In this document: positions 23,739 through 32,371 of the stretch, piece after piece
Numbering within the stretch: the first letter of the stretch is position 1
How the letters are laid out: the number at the start of each line of letters is the position of its first letter
NCBI GenBank assembly: GCA_017544835.1
Contig: JAFYDI010000041.1
Coordinates: forward strand, 1 to 42,819
Origin: Lachnospiraceae bacterium
GTDB taxonomy: Bacteria; Bacillota; Clostridia; Lachnospirales; Lachnospiraceae
Direction of reading: 5' to 3'
Length of the DNA stretch: 42,819 nucleotides
Made by a program: the position numbers and the translations under genes
Notes under the pieces: generated by a model
Database searches by the model: none
Seen by the model: the letters and a program-made list of their open reading frames with translations, nothing else
Told to the model about the DNA's origin: nothing

Positions 23739-24767
23739 CTACTTATCCATTGCCATCTTAATAAGTTTCTCGCAAAGTTCGTTGTAGCTTACACCCACAG
23801 CCGCTGCCTCCTGGGGCATAAGCGACATGGGAGTCATGCCGGGAAGGGTATTGGCCTCGAGCGCATATATCTCTCCCGCCTTGTCCATCATTATATCAAT
23901 TCTAGCATACTGGTTAAGCCTTAACGCATTGTATACATCAACAGCCATCTTCTGCATACGTTTAGTCGTTGCATCATCAAGTACTGCGGGACAGGTCTCA
24001 ATAGTCGAGCCCTCCTGATACTTGTTCTTGTAATCGTAGAAGCCTTCCTTGGGCGCAATCTCGATAACGGGAAGCGCTTCGCCTAAGATAACGCCGCAAG
24101 AGAACTCACGTCCCTCAATAAACTGCTCCACTACAAGCTCATTGCCGTATGTGAAAGCGTCCTTCTTGGCCTTTTCATATTCAGCCTCGTTGTGCGCGAT
24201 ATATACACCTATGCTGGAGCCTCCGTCCGTAACCTTAACAACCACGGGGAACTTAACCGTATTGTTGTCGGCCTCACCTTTCTTAAGCGCAAAGCCTTCG
24301 GGAGTGGAAATTCCGTACTGTCTGAACAAATCCTTGGAAAGTGCCTTGTCCATTGCAAGTGCGGAGCTTACATAGTCGTTACCGGTGTACCTGATTCCGT
24401 GAAGGTCGAAAGCCGCCTGAACCTTACCGTTCTCACCGTTCTCACCGTGAAGTGCCATGAATACCACATCAGCCTTGCTGCATATCTCAAGCACATTAGG
24501 GCCAAAGAAAGATCTTCCTCCGTCCTTTCTTAATGCCTTAACAGCGTCAAGGTCGGGATTGTCCTGCTTAATACCTTCGATATTGCCAAGAAGCTCATCG
24601 CCTCTGTCAAAAACCGTATCGGTATCCACATCCTCAAGTCCTAAGAATACGTCAAGAAGAACACACTTATGACCGTTTTCCTTAAGCGCTTTATAAATCT
24701 TGGCGCCGGACACAAGAGATACATCTCTCTCGGTGCTGGTGCCGCCTGCCAAAACTACTATTTTCAT
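23739..24767 (-). CDS. ddl: D-alanine--D-alanine ligase
   Basis: Ddl makes the D-Ala-D-Ala dipeptide of the wall precursor. This ATP-grasp enzyme shows LAGGTSTERDVSLVSG near 7, VFMALHGENGENGKVQ near 93, MDKALSKDLFRQYGI near 124, VVVKVTDGGSSIGV near 154, EFSCGVILG near 205 and IYALEANTLPGMTPMSLMPQ near 304. The usual start is ATG at 24767 (342 residues), with GGAG eight bases ahead; GTG at 24776 would overlap that site. It is the first gene of ddl-murF. Confidence 0.95.
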   Translation of the reverse strand: MKIVVLAGGTSTERDVSLVSGAKIYKALKENGHKCVLLDVFLGLEDVDTDTVFDRGDELLGNIEGIKQDNPDLDAVKALRKDGGRSFFGPNVLEICSKADVVFMALHGENGENGKVQAAFDLHGIRYTGNDYVSSALAMDKALSKDLFRQYGISTPEGFALKKGEADNNTVKFPVVVKVTDGGSSIGVYIAHNEAEYEKAKKDAFTYGNELVVEQFIEGREFSCGVILGEALPVIEIAPKEGFYDYKNKYQEGSTIETCPAVLDDATTKRMQKMAVDVYNALRLNQYARIDIMMDKAGEIYALEANTLPGMTPMSLMPQEAAAVGVSYNELCEKLIKMAMDK

Positions 24768-24796
24768 TGTTGTCACTCCAATCTGATAATTGTCCT

Positions 24797-24802
24797 ATTA
24801 TA
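24797..24802 (-). promoter_or_regulatory. Candidate -10 box for ddl-murF
   Basis: TATAAT on the minus strand, 30 bases before the ddl ATG. The -35 at 17 bases (ATCGCC) is poor, so this is tentative. The rest of the gap to 24891 shows no clear terminator for the upstream GH9-like gene. Confidence 0.45.
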
Positions 24803-24890
24803 CATATCATGTTAGCATCGGCGATTCCTCATAAAAAGCCTCGTAAATGCTTATTATATGACCAAAAATGCTTTCTTTTGCTGAGTCTTG

Positions 24891-26375
24891 TTATTTGTCT
24901 GCGCTTGAAGCAAGTCTTGCCCCAACGGCAATGATATTGACAAGAGAATTCGGCGTATTAATCGAGTCAAAATAATTCGTCCCGGTAGCATTGCGTCCGC
25001 CCACATAGTGGAAACAATCTTCCTCACCGTTTACATACTCAATGCTTGAATTGATATAATCCACAATCGCGTATTCGTACGCTGTCCTGATAATCTCGGA
25101 AATATCCGCATCAACGGACTCAATTTCAAAGCTTGAGCCGTTCGCAAGAGCAACCTTGGACTCTTCACGCTTCATAAGATTGTCCATGAGCGCGGTACAA
25201 TAGCCTACATCCGTAGACCTTGCCGTAGAAAGATATGTAATCGCCCCGTCGAGCACAGGTCTGCTGTCGTAAGGCTTACTTGAATTGACCTTCAAAAAGT
25301 CCGTAACGACGCTCTTGTAAGTCTCCTGCCCCGTAAGCCTGTAAAGCTCCGTCGCCGCCCTGAACATCTGCCCCGAATCCACGATGTTCTTATTGGCCTC
25401 AAGACACTTCCACGCAAGCACCGATGCCTGCATAGCCTTACTCGACAAGTCTGCATCAAAGCGCTTAAAGGTAAAAGAAGCCTTCGCCATACAAGCGCAG
25501 AAATACGCCGTCGAACGGGTAGTCTCACTTCTTACCGCAAGATTGTCTCCGCTCTGAGCCTGCGCGCCCGCAGCGTAAGAAACCGAAGCGTATACGCCTC
25601 CCGTTTCCTTATTCTGCATAAGCAGCAGCCATTCAATCTCGTAAGCCGCCTCATCCAAAATATCGGGAACCCTGTTACCGCTTTCTTCTATTCCGTAATC
25701 ATCGGTGAAAAGTTTGGGATAAAACTCATAGATGGTACAAATATCCATTACCGCAAGACAGCCTTCCACAACATCCTTCTCGCCTTTATCGGATGTGTGC
25801 CAGCCGCCACCTGCATTAATAGTCTTCGAGGCGTCGCTTTCAAGCGCAACAGATGACATATGACAATTCTCGCACCTTAAGTCATGAAGCTTAATAAATG
25901 ATGCCTTATAAAGGTCTTCGTACAAATTCTCCCGAACTTTAAAAACCTTGGAACGCCCGAGAATTTCAGTCTCTATATAATAAGTTCCGACGGTATTAAG
26001 CCCCGAAAAATCAATGACTCCCGAAGATAAACCGTCTTTGCTCTCAATATCTTTTTTCTTGACACTGCCCTGATATACAACCTTGCCGGTGGCGGCATCC
26101 TTAATCTCGTAAAAAGCAGGAAGCCTCGATGCCGACAGTACTGCTTCCTTGTCCCTGCCTACCTCGTAGCCCAAAAGGTCTACGGCTATCGAAGGGTAAA
26201 CTCCCGGAAGCTCGTAATCCACCGAAGGCTCGTCGAGCATGGTACTGCGGTTACCCGAATCCTTGGTGAAAATGTTGATATTCGCCTCGGTATCGCCCGC
26301 CTTGCCGCACCCGCCGATTATAACCGTAAACAGGCTTAACAATATGAAATTGGCAAGTATTTTCCTACGTGACAT
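24891..26375 (-). CDS. GH9-fold lipoprotein, apparently lacking catalytic residues
   Basis: The 494-residue protein starts at ATG 26375 (AAGGGG six bases ahead). A signal peptide ends in lipobox IGGC (Cys23). Residues about 50-145 are an Ig-like domain of the CelD N-terminal type (PSIAVDLLGYEVGRDKEAVLS, TYYIETEILGRSKVFKV). Residues about 150-490 follow the glycoside hydrolase family 9 (alpha/alpha)6 barrel, clearest at NRVPDILDEAAYEIEWLLLMQ, near 235-255. The family base motif GGWxDAGD reads GGWHTSDKGE here, and the C-terminal Glu region (normally NEVAxxxNA) reads INTPNSLVN, with the C-terminus shorter than usual. It may be a glycan-binding pseudoenzyme or a divergent hydrolase. It is surface-anchored and divergently transcribed from an EF-hand gene. 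Confidence 0.75.
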   Translation of the reverse strand: MSRRKILANFILLSLFTVIIGGCGKAGDTEANINIFTKDSGNRSTMLDEPSVDYELPGVYPSIAVDLLGYEVGRDKEAVLSASRLPAFYEIKDAATGKVVYQGSVKKKDIESKDGLSSGVIDFSGLNTVGTYYIETEILGRSKVFKVRENLYEDLYKASFIKLHDLRCENCHMSSVALESDASKTINAGGGWHTSDKGEKDVVEGCLAVMDICTIYEFYPKLFTDDYGIEESGNRVPDILDEAAYEIEWLLLMQNKETGGVYASVSYAAGAQAQSGDNLAVRSETTRSTAYFCACMAKASFTFKRFDADLSSKAMQASVLAWKCLEANKNIVDSGQMFRAATELYRLTGQETYKSVVTDFLKVNSSKPYDSRPVLDGAITYLSTARSTDVGYCTALMDNLMKREESKVALANGSSFEIESVDADISEIIRTAYEYAIVDYINSSIEYVNGEEDCFHYVGGRNATGTNYFDSINTPNSLVNIIAVGARLASSADK

Positions 26376-26406
26376 AGCTTCCCCTTTAAGTTTCTGCACA
26401 GTCGCT

Positions 26407-26412
26407 ATTATA
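26407..26412 (-). promoter_or_regulatory. Candidate -10 box for the GH9-like gene
   Basis: TATAAT on the minus strand, 32 bases before the chosen ATG, in the same GTATAATAG context as the ddl candidate. No good -35 is seen, so support is moderate at best. Confidence 0.45.
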
Positions 26413-26437
26413 CATCGATTTTTATGAAAAAGATACT

Positions 26438-26464
26438 TAAGTATTTTTCTCCCGCCGCCGATAT
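26438..26464 (+). promoter_or_regulatory. Second sigma-28 (SigD/FliA) type promoter
   Basis: TAAG (26438-26441), exactly 15 bases, then GCCGATAT (26457-26464). It shares TTAAGTA around the -35 with the promoter at 16270. A TATAAT overlaps at 26464-26469 but has no usable -35. The predicted start near 26471 is followed at once by a long hairpin. Confidence 0.82.
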
Positions 26465-26474
26465 ATAATTTACA

Positions 26475-26516
26475 GGGACGTTTACGCGGAAAAAGAATTT
26501 TCCGGTTGAGCGTCCC
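26475..26516 (+). other. Long 5'-leader hairpin
   Basis: GGGACGTTTA pairs with TGAGCGTCCC (10 bp, two T-G pairs), then a 2x2 internal loop, then CGGAAAA pairs with TTTTCCG around an AGAA loop. There is no T-run after it, so it is not a terminator. It begins within about five bases of the predicted transcript start and ends 11 bases before the AGGAGGG site, so it may stabilise the message. Confidence 0.7.
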
Positions 26517-26546
26517 AAATTTATTATAGGAGGGTAAATAATAATT

Positions 26547-27686
26547 TTGAGAATCGATTCCGGTACTCTAGGAATGGACTCCGCAAGACTTTCAAAGTCT
26601 TCAAAATCGTTTCAGCGTAACGTTGAAACACATGTAAGCGGCGAAGGATCGAATGGCAGCCAACTTACATCTACTTTCGGCAGTTTCTTTCTACAGGAGG
26701 ACTACACCGAAATAACCGGGGATTTAACGTTCCCCGCGCTTACGGTCGATGAAGAGGATACAAATCTTGTCGACTATCTTGACTCAAACCCTATCCAAAG
26801 CTTTTTTGCGAGGCTTAATTCCGGCAAAAGAATCAATATCGATTCGTCTGTTGCACAGTCGCGCGATACTGCATCCGAATTTCAGAAGATGCATCAGAAG
26901 TTTATTCAGGATATCTTAGAGCTTCTTTTTAGAAGAAAGCCCAAGAATTCCTGCGAAGCCGATGCGAATGCTCTTCCGAGCGCAGAGCCGAGAGAGGTGG
27001 GCAGCGAGTATCAGCTTGTGGTTGAGAGCACAACAGATACCTTCTATGTCGAAACCATGGAGTATACTACCTTCTCCGCTCAGGGAATTGTTAAGACGGA
27101 CGATGGCAGAGAGATTAATGTAAACATCGATATTGCGATGTCTTCAAGGTTCTGTCAGTATACATCGCTTACCGACATTCGTTCGTACTTTCAGGCTATC
27201 GACCCGCTTGTAGTTAATCTGCACGATGCTCCTGTGGGGCTTAAAGACCTTAAGTATTTCTTTGACCTTGATTGCGACGGTACGGAAGAAGAAATTTCTA
27301 TGCTTCGCGACGGCAGCGGTTTCCTTGCTCTTGATAAGAACGGTGACGGCAAGATTAACGATGGCTCCGAGCTTTTCGGCACAAAATCCGGCGACGGGTT
27401 CAAAGACCTTGCTGAGTACGACCTCGACCATAACGGCTGGATAGATGAGAACGATGCTATCTTTGAAAAGCTTAAAATCTGGACCTTTGATGAAGACGGC
27501 AAAAGCATCCTTTATTCGCTTAAGGAGGCGGGTATCGGTGCCATAGCACTGCAGAATCGCGACACTGACTTCACGCTTAATTCTTTTGCAACAGGTAATA
27601 CCAACGGATTTGTAAGAAAGACCGGTATTTTCCTGTATGAGTCGGGCGATGTGGGCACGATTCAGCATGTGGATCTGGTAACTTAA
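26547..27686 (+). CDS. EF-hand-like calcium-binding protein under a sigma-28 promoter
   Basis: The 379-residue protein is acidic, with no signal peptide or membrane segment. The first 130 residues are Ser/Thr-rich and low in recognisable motifs. About 150-220 form a beta-rich domain (EYQLVVESTTDTFYVETMEYTTFSAQGIVKTDDGREINVNID, seen in pieces). About 240-345 carry calcium-loop-like repeats: DLDCDGTEEE, DKNGDGKINDGSE, DLDHNGWIDEND and FDEDGKS. Proteins with this block are widespread in bacteria, but no function is fixed. The start is uncertain: TTG at 26547 is 12 bases from AGGAGGG, while an in-frame ATT at 26544 is nine. Its promoter ties it to the motility regulon. Confidence 0.78.
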   Translation: MRIDSGTLGMDSARLSKSSKSFQRNVETHVSGEGSNGSQLTSTFGSFFLQEDYTEITGDLTFPALTVDEEDTNLVDYLDSNPIQSFFARLNSGKRINIDSSVAQSRDTASEFQKMHQKFIQDILELLFRRKPKNSCEADANALPSAEPREVGSEYQLVVESTTDTFYVETMEYTTFSAQGIVKTDDGREINVNIDIAMSSRFCQYTSLTDIRSYFQAIDPLVVNLHDAPVGLKDLKYFFDLDCDGTEEEISMLRDGSGFLALDKNGDGKINDGSELFGTKSGDGFKDLAEYDLDHNGWIDENDAIFEKLKIWTFDEDGKSILYSLKEAGIGAIALQNRDTDFTLNSFATGNTNGFVRKTGIFLYESGDVGTIQHVDLVT

Positions 27687-27702
27687 TAATATTATATGAC
27701 AC

Positions 27703-27734
27703 AAAAAAGCCGGTGCAGGATAATCTGCACCGGC
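27703..27734. terminator. Terminator between the EF-hand gene and the chemoreceptor
   Basis: A 10-bp perfect stem (GCCGGTGCAG with CTGCACCGGC, 6-base loop). The minus strand has TTTTTTG, so it is strong for the chemoreceptor gene; the plus tail (TGTTATTATG) is weaker. Confidence 0.88.
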
Positions 27735-27752
27735 TGTTATTATGTACGGTAA

Positions 27753-29795
27753 TTAAATCGTAAATACATCCACATCGTCCTTGATGTTCTTCGCTGTATC
27801 CGATACGCGAGCGGCAATCGATGATACGTCACCCATCATATCGTTAACGATTGTTGCCGAAGCAGAAGTTTCTTCGGTACTTGCAGCGTTTTCTTCCGCG
27901 ATGGCGGTAAGACTCGAAACTGCGTCCACAACCACATTACGAAGGTCATTAAGACGGCTGACTGTATCGGAAATTTCGTTGATTCCGTTAAGGGAAGAAT
28001 TAATTTCAACGTCAACATCTCCGAAGATTTCGCCGGTCTTTTCGATGTATTCGTTCTGCTTCTCCATGATTTCCTTAACTTCATCCATGGTAGAAACGGC
28101 ACGCTTTGAATTCTCAACCAAAGCTGCGATAACATCTTCAATCTGCTTGGCAGATGAACTTGACTGCTCGGCAAGCTGTCCGATTTCCTGAGCAACAACC
28201 GCAAATCCTTTACCCATTTCACCTGCTCTTGCAGCCTCAATCGAAGCATTAAGAGAAAGAAGGTTTGTCTGATCCGCAATCGAAGAAATAAGTGCCGTAG
28301 CCTCCTGAATCTTCTCTGCGGAAGCATTGGTTTCATTGGTCTGCTCGTAGATTACGTTAACAGATTCCTTGGTCTTATCGTTAATTTCACTTAAGTCTTT
28401 AAGAATACCCTTTGCTCTCTCGGAAGAGGTCTGCATAGATTCTGCGGCTTCTTTTAACTTATCTGTCTGATTAATGGTTTCTTCAACCATGTTACCAATC
28501 TTTACAACAGAATCGGATGCATTCTGAGTTTCGGAAGACTGATTGGTAGCACCTTCTGCGATTTCTCGTACAGCCTTGTCAATCTGTGAAAGTGAATCCA
28601 TTGTCTTTTCAGCACTTGCAGCTAACTGCTCGGAATCATCCGCAAGTGTCTCGGAACGTTCTCGCAATGCCTGCACACTGTTTCGAACCGCATAAGCAAG
28701 TTCGCCGGCTGCTTTGGCAATCATACCTACTTCATCCTTACGGTTTGCATATGCTCTTAACTTCTCTGCCTTGGTAAGGTCGAGAGTTCCGACTTCTGTA
28801 ATAATATCACCTACATTTGAAACATCTTTACCGATTCTTGAAGCAACAAAGATTGTAATTACAACCATTGCAATCAAAATTGCGATACCAAAAGAAAGAA
28901 TTACCTTTCCTACCGATGTCGCGGTAGCCATAACTTCATCCCGGGCATCGATTACTATCATTTCAAAATTCAATGAAGGAATTACATTATATGCAATAAT
29001 CAGCTTTGTTCCGCCTTCAACGGTCTCTGTGTAAACTCCTTCCTGAGAAGTTGCGCCCTTAGCCATTGCGGCAAGGTGAATACTGTTGTCAACTTCCTGA
29101 CCCTGAAGCTCTTCATCGGGCGCAAAGATATAAGTGTTTCTTGTATTATTTACAAGGTAAGCCTGGCTGGCACTTAAGCCGTTAAGTTCCATTCCGCCGA
29201 TAATGTTCTGAAGCTCGCTGATAAAGCATCCGCCGCCTAAGCAACCAAGCATCTTACCGTTACTGTCATAAATACCAACGAATACCGAAGCCACCTGCTT
29301 GCCTGTTGAGGTAGAAACCGCTACACCTCTTGACATTACGTGGTTCTCAGCCGCATCAACAGCGGAAAGTACCGAGTCAATCGTAGCCTGGTCCTTGTAT
29401 ACCACTCCGCCGATTGCCGATTTAACGGTATGGCAGATGATATTGGATTTGGTATCCATTATGAACATACCTTCCATATTGGAGTTTGTCGTAATATAGG
29501 TTTCGAGAGCTGACTGACATGCAGCAACCTTTTCGGGGTCGTCGGGATTAGCCAGAGCCTCTTTGACTACGTCCTGGATGGCCATTCCCCAGAAATATCT
29601 CTTAAGTCCGTTGAAATAATCCTCAACAACGGTTGCTCTTGCATCGGCAAGTTCCAGGAATCTGTCCTCTGCAGTCTGCTTAATACCAGAATTTAACTTA
29701 GAGTAGGAAATAAAGATTAACGCTGTAAGTCCCAGTGCCAAAAGCACGGAAATGACGAGCGATATTCTTCTTCCGATTTTCATATTGTTTAGCAT
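27753..29795 (-). CDS. Methyl-accepting chemotaxis protein
   Basis: The 680-residue membrane receptor starts at ATG 29795, with AAAGGG seven bases ahead; a longer frame to 29855 has no such site. It has a membrane segment at about 12-34, a periplasm-side (extracellular) Cache-type sensor at about 35-285 ([19 protein letters not shown] near 52, [15 protein letters not shown] near 110, GMLGCLGGG-like segment), a second membrane segment near 300-325, a HAMP-like region and a long coiled signalling domain. The hairpin tip is [15 protein letters not shown] followed by [20 protein letters not shown]. It relays a ligand to CheA. The ligand is unknown. No sigma-28 box or convincing promoter is visible in the 170 bases upstream (29796-29968). 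Confidence 0.93.
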   Translation of the reverse strand: MLNNMKIGRRISLVISVLLALGLTALIFISYSKLNSGIKQTAEDRFLELADARATVVEDYFNGLKRYFWGMAIQDVVKEALANPDDPEKVAACQSALETYITTNSNMEGMFIMDTKSNIICHTVKSAIGGVVYKDQATIDSVLSAVDAAENHVMSRGVAVSTSTGKQVASVFVGIYDSNGKMLGCLGGGCFISELQNIIGGMELNGLSASQAYLVNNTRNTYIFAPDEELQGQEVDNSIHLAAMAKGATSQEGVYTETVEGGTKLIIAYNVIPSLNFEMIVIDARDEVMATATSVGKVILSFGIAILIAMVVITIFVASRIGKDVSNVGDIITEVGTLDLTKAEKLRAYANRKDEVGMIAKAAGELAYAVRNSVQALRERSETLADDSEQLAASAEKTMDSLSQIDKAVREIAEGATNQSSETQNASDSVVKIGNMVEETINQTDKLKEAAESMQTSSERAKGILKDLSEINDKTKESVNVIYEQTNETNASAEKIQEATALISSIADQTNLLSLNASIEAARAGEMGKGFAVVAQEIGQLAEQSSSSAKQIEDVIAALVENSKRAVSTMDEVKEIMEKQNEYIEKTGEIFGDVDVEINSSLNGINEISDTVSRLNDLRNVVVDAVSSLTAIAEENAASTEETSASATIVNDMMGDVSSIAARVSDTAKNIKDDVDVFTI

Positions 29796-29968
29796 ATTGT
29801 ATCCCTTTCCACAAATTATTTTGCTATTTGTCAGAATTTTTCCTAACACCAACAATTTTAGTCAGCAAAAGAAAACAATTTATTAAACAATTGACACTAA
29901 TTTCATTGAGGACAATTATTCTAAAAGTTTGTATTTTACATCATTTCTTCTTTTTAAAGAAAAATATA

Positions 29969-29997
29969 TTGACAAAAGAAATGCTCCGTGACATAAT
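29969..29997 (+). promoter_or_regulatory. trp: Promoter of the trp operon
   Basis: A perfect -35 TTGACA (29969-29974), a 17-base spacer and CATAAT (29992-29997). Transcription should start near 30005, 16 bases before the T-box Stem I. Confidence 0.9.
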
Positions 29998-30019
29998 GTG
30001 TACAATTTAATATGTTAAA

Positions 30020-30285
30020 CCGTTGAAGCGGAGATAACGGCAGTGATGCCTTCACAGAGAGCCCGGGGTGCTGAGAGCCGGGTAAGATACAAATTGTCAA
30101 ATGGACCGCTGAGGGCGCAGTCAAAGGGTTTTCCCGAGTATTCTGCGACGTTTGGGCAAGCGTCAATTGTCGGAGATATGTTGGTATCTCGCTAAGCGCA
30201 CAGGGTCGCTCCTGTGTATCAAGGTGGCACCGCGGATAGTATATTCGTCCTTGACAGATTGATAGTCTGTCGAGGACTTTTTTTA
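30020..30285 (+). ncRNA. T-box riboswitch, tRNA-Trp specific
   Basis: The leader has the T-box sequence AAGGTGGCACCGCGG at 30221-30235, with TGGC to pair with the tRNA acceptor end. Stem I begins with AGCGG, paired with CCGCT after the specifier loop. Its loop-E-like side reads AGATAA, and the distal part holds GGTGCTGAGAGCC. The specifier loop AAATGGA presents TGG (30102-30104), the Trp codon. The antiterminator/terminator pair follows. Uncharged tRNA-Trp should allow readthrough into trpE. Confidence 0.95.
30247..30285 (+). terminator. T-box terminator
   Basis: A 12-bp stem (GTCCTTGACAGA with TCTGTCGAGGAC, one T-G mismatch position) followed by a run of eight T. It lies just 3' of the T-box sequence and is exclusive with the antiterminator. 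Confidence 0.92.
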
Positions 30286-30310
30286 TTCTCGACGGCAGAA
30301 AGGAATCAGT

Positions 30311-31777
30311 ATGAAAGTATTACCTTCACTTGAAACCGTACAGAAAATTGCGGCAGAGAATAAGTATAACGTGCTTCCCGTAAGCACCGAGATTCTCTCC
30401 GATTTCACTACTCCCATCGAGACCATGCGGATTCTTAAGAATATTTCCACTCACTGCTACATGCTTGAGTCCGCAAGCGCCAATGATACCTGGGGACGAT
30501 ACACTTTCATGGGATATGACCCCAAGATGGAAATTACCTGCGTGGACGGAGAAATAAAGTTTTCCAATCTTTCTTTTAAGACCGACAAGCCTTCGGATTA
30601 TTTAAGAAAGATTCTTGCGGATTATAAGAGTCCCAGGTTTGATTATCTTCCTTCTTTTACCGGAGGATTGGTTGGGTACTTCTCCTTCGACTTTTTCGGT
30701 TACAGCGAGCCTACCGCAAGGGTTAAGGTTGAGGATTCGGAGAACTTCAAGGATATCGACCTGATGCTTTTTGATAAGGTAATTGCTTTTGACCATATCA
30801 AGCAAAAGATAATTCTTATGGTGAACATGAACCTCTCAGATGTGACCACGGGCTACAACAAAGCGGTCATGGAGCTTGAGAACCTTGTAAACCTCTTAAA
30901 GCACGGTACGAAGAGCGATGAGCCCGGCGGACACCTTACAGGTGAGGTTACTCCTCTCTTCTCCAAAGAAGAATTCATGAACATGGTAGAGCGCGGTAAG
31001 GCGTACATTCGTGAAGGAGATATCTTCCAGGTGGTGTTATCGAACCGTTTGAGTGCTCCGTTCGAGGGAAGTCTTCTCAATACTTACAGGGTGCTTAGGA
31101 CGATTAACCCGTCCCCGTATATGTTTTATTTTGCGGGAACCGATGTAGAGGTTGCGGGTGCTTCACCCGAGACGCTGGTTAAGCTTGAAAACGGTGTAGT
31201 TCATACCTTCCCGCTTGCAGGCACTCGTCCCCGTGGTAAGACAGATGAGGAAGACAAAGCCCTTGAAGCAGAACTTTTGGCGGATGAGAAGGAGCTTGCC
31301 GAGCACAACATGTTAGTGGACCTTGGTCGTAACGATCTCGGACGCATCAGTAAGTTCGGCACCGTAGAAGTTGAGAAGCTTCACTCCATCGAGCGTTTCT
31401 CACACGTAATGCACATCGGTTCCACCGTTCGCGGAATTATTAAAGATGACAAGGATGCTCTTGATGCCATCGAAGCTGTTCTTCCCGCAGGAACGCTCTC
31501 CGGCGCTCCCAAGATTCGCGCCTGTCAGATAATCGGCGAGCTTGAGAACAACAAACGCGGCATCTACGGCGGAGCCATCGGCTACATCGATTTCACCGGC
31601 AACATGGATACCTGCATAGCCATCCGCGTAGCCTACAAAAAGAACGGTAAAGTCTTCGTACGAAGCGGCGCCGGCATCGTGGCCGACTCGGTACCGGAAA
31701 AAGAATACGAAGAGTGCTTAAACAAAGCAAAAGCTTCCCTCAGGGCTTTGGAAATAGCCGGAACGGAGGAATTATGA
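30311..31777 (+). CDS. trpE: Anthranilate synthase component I
   Basis: The 488-residue enzyme makes anthranilate from chorismate with ammonia from TrpG. The Trp feedback element is MLESASANDTWGRYTFMGYDP near 51-71 (LLES type), so it should be inhibited by Trp. The catalytic chorismate-binding core includes GSTVRGIIKDDKDALDAIEAVLPAGTLSGAPK near 375-405 and GGAIGYIDFTGNMDTCIAIR near 415. AAAGGA lies ahead of the ATG at 30311. It is the first gene of trpEGDCFBA. Confidence 0.96.
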   Translation: MKVLPSLETVQKIAAENKYNVLPVSTEILSDFTTPIETMRILKNISTHCYMLESASANDTWGRYTFMGYDPKMEITCVDGEIKFSNLSFKTDKPSDYLRKILADYKSPRFDYLPSFTGGLVGYFSFDFFGYSEPTARVKVEDSENFKDIDLMLFDKVIAFDHIKQKIILMVNMNLSDVTTGYNKAVMELENLVNLLKHGTKSDEPGGHLTGEVTPLFSKEEFMNMVERGKAYIREGDIFQVVLSNRLSAPFEGSLLNTYRVLRTINPSPYMFYFAGTDVEVAGASPETLVKLENGVVHTFPLAGTRPRGKTDEEDKALEAELLADEKELAEHNMLVDLGRNDLGRISKFGTVEVEKLHSIERFSHVMHIGSTVRGIIKDDKDALDAIEAVLPAGTLSGAPKIRACQIIGELENNKRGIYGGAIGYIDFTGNMDTCIAIRVAYKKNGKVFVRSGAGIVADSVPEKEYEECLNKAKASLRALEIAGTEEL

Positions 31778-32352
31778 TACTTCTCATCGACAATTACGAC
31801 AGTTTTTCCTACAACCTCTACCAGTTCATCGGGGAGATTGACGACAACATAAAGGTTATCCGAAATGACGAACTTACGGTAAAAGAAATCGATGCTCTGA
31901 AGCCCTCGTGCATCATTCTTTCACCGGGACCCGGTAAACCTTCCGACGCAGGTGTCATCATTGACGTGGTTAAGGAACTCGGTGACAAATACCCTATCTT
32001 AGGTGTCTGCCTCGGTCACCAGGCCATCTGCGAAGCCTTCGGTGCTACAGTCACTTACGCAAGCAGGCTGATGCACGGCAAACAATCGGAGGTAACTTTC
32101 GACAAGGACTCGAAGCTTTTCAAGGGAGTTCCCGAAAAGGCTTTGGTAGCAAGATATCACTCGCTTGCCGCCGACCCCGCTACTATTCCCGCAGAGCTTA
32201 AGATTACCGCCGAAACGGATCAAAAGGAAATCATGGCGGTTGAACATGTGAAATACCCGATTTACGGGGTACAGTTCCATCCCGAGTCCATCATGACTCC
32301 CGACGGAAAAACAATGCTTAAAAACTTTATTAAAAACATCGCAAAAATGTAA
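31774..32352 (+). CDS. trpG: Anthranilate synthase component II (glutamine amidotransferase)
   Basis: The 192-residue class I amidotransferase supplies ammonia to TrpE. It opens [19 protein letters not shown], with the nucleophile Cys in [10 protein letters not shown] near 80 and the His/Glu pair in [15 protein letters not shown] near 170. ATG at 31774 overlaps the trpE stop (ATGA) with GGAGG upstream; a longer in-frame start inside trpE has no ribosome site. It is not fused to TrpD or TrpE. Confidence 0.96.
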   Translation: MILLIDNYDSFSYNLYQFIGEIDDNIKVIRNDELTVKEIDALKPSCIILSPGPGKPSDAGVIIDVVKELGDKYPILGVCLGHQAICEAFGATVTYASRLMHGKQSEVTFDKDSKLFKGVPEKALVARYHSLAADPATIPAELKITAETDQKEIMAVEHVKYPIYGVQFHPESIMTPDGKTMLKNFIKNIAKM

Positions 32353-32371
32353 TGGTACGGAGGATACGAAA

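Noticed and set aside
27130-27140. ATTGCGAT copies of the array motif inside genes (also near 28877).
   Set aside because: Single partial copies within coding sequence, without a partner; chance is sufficient.
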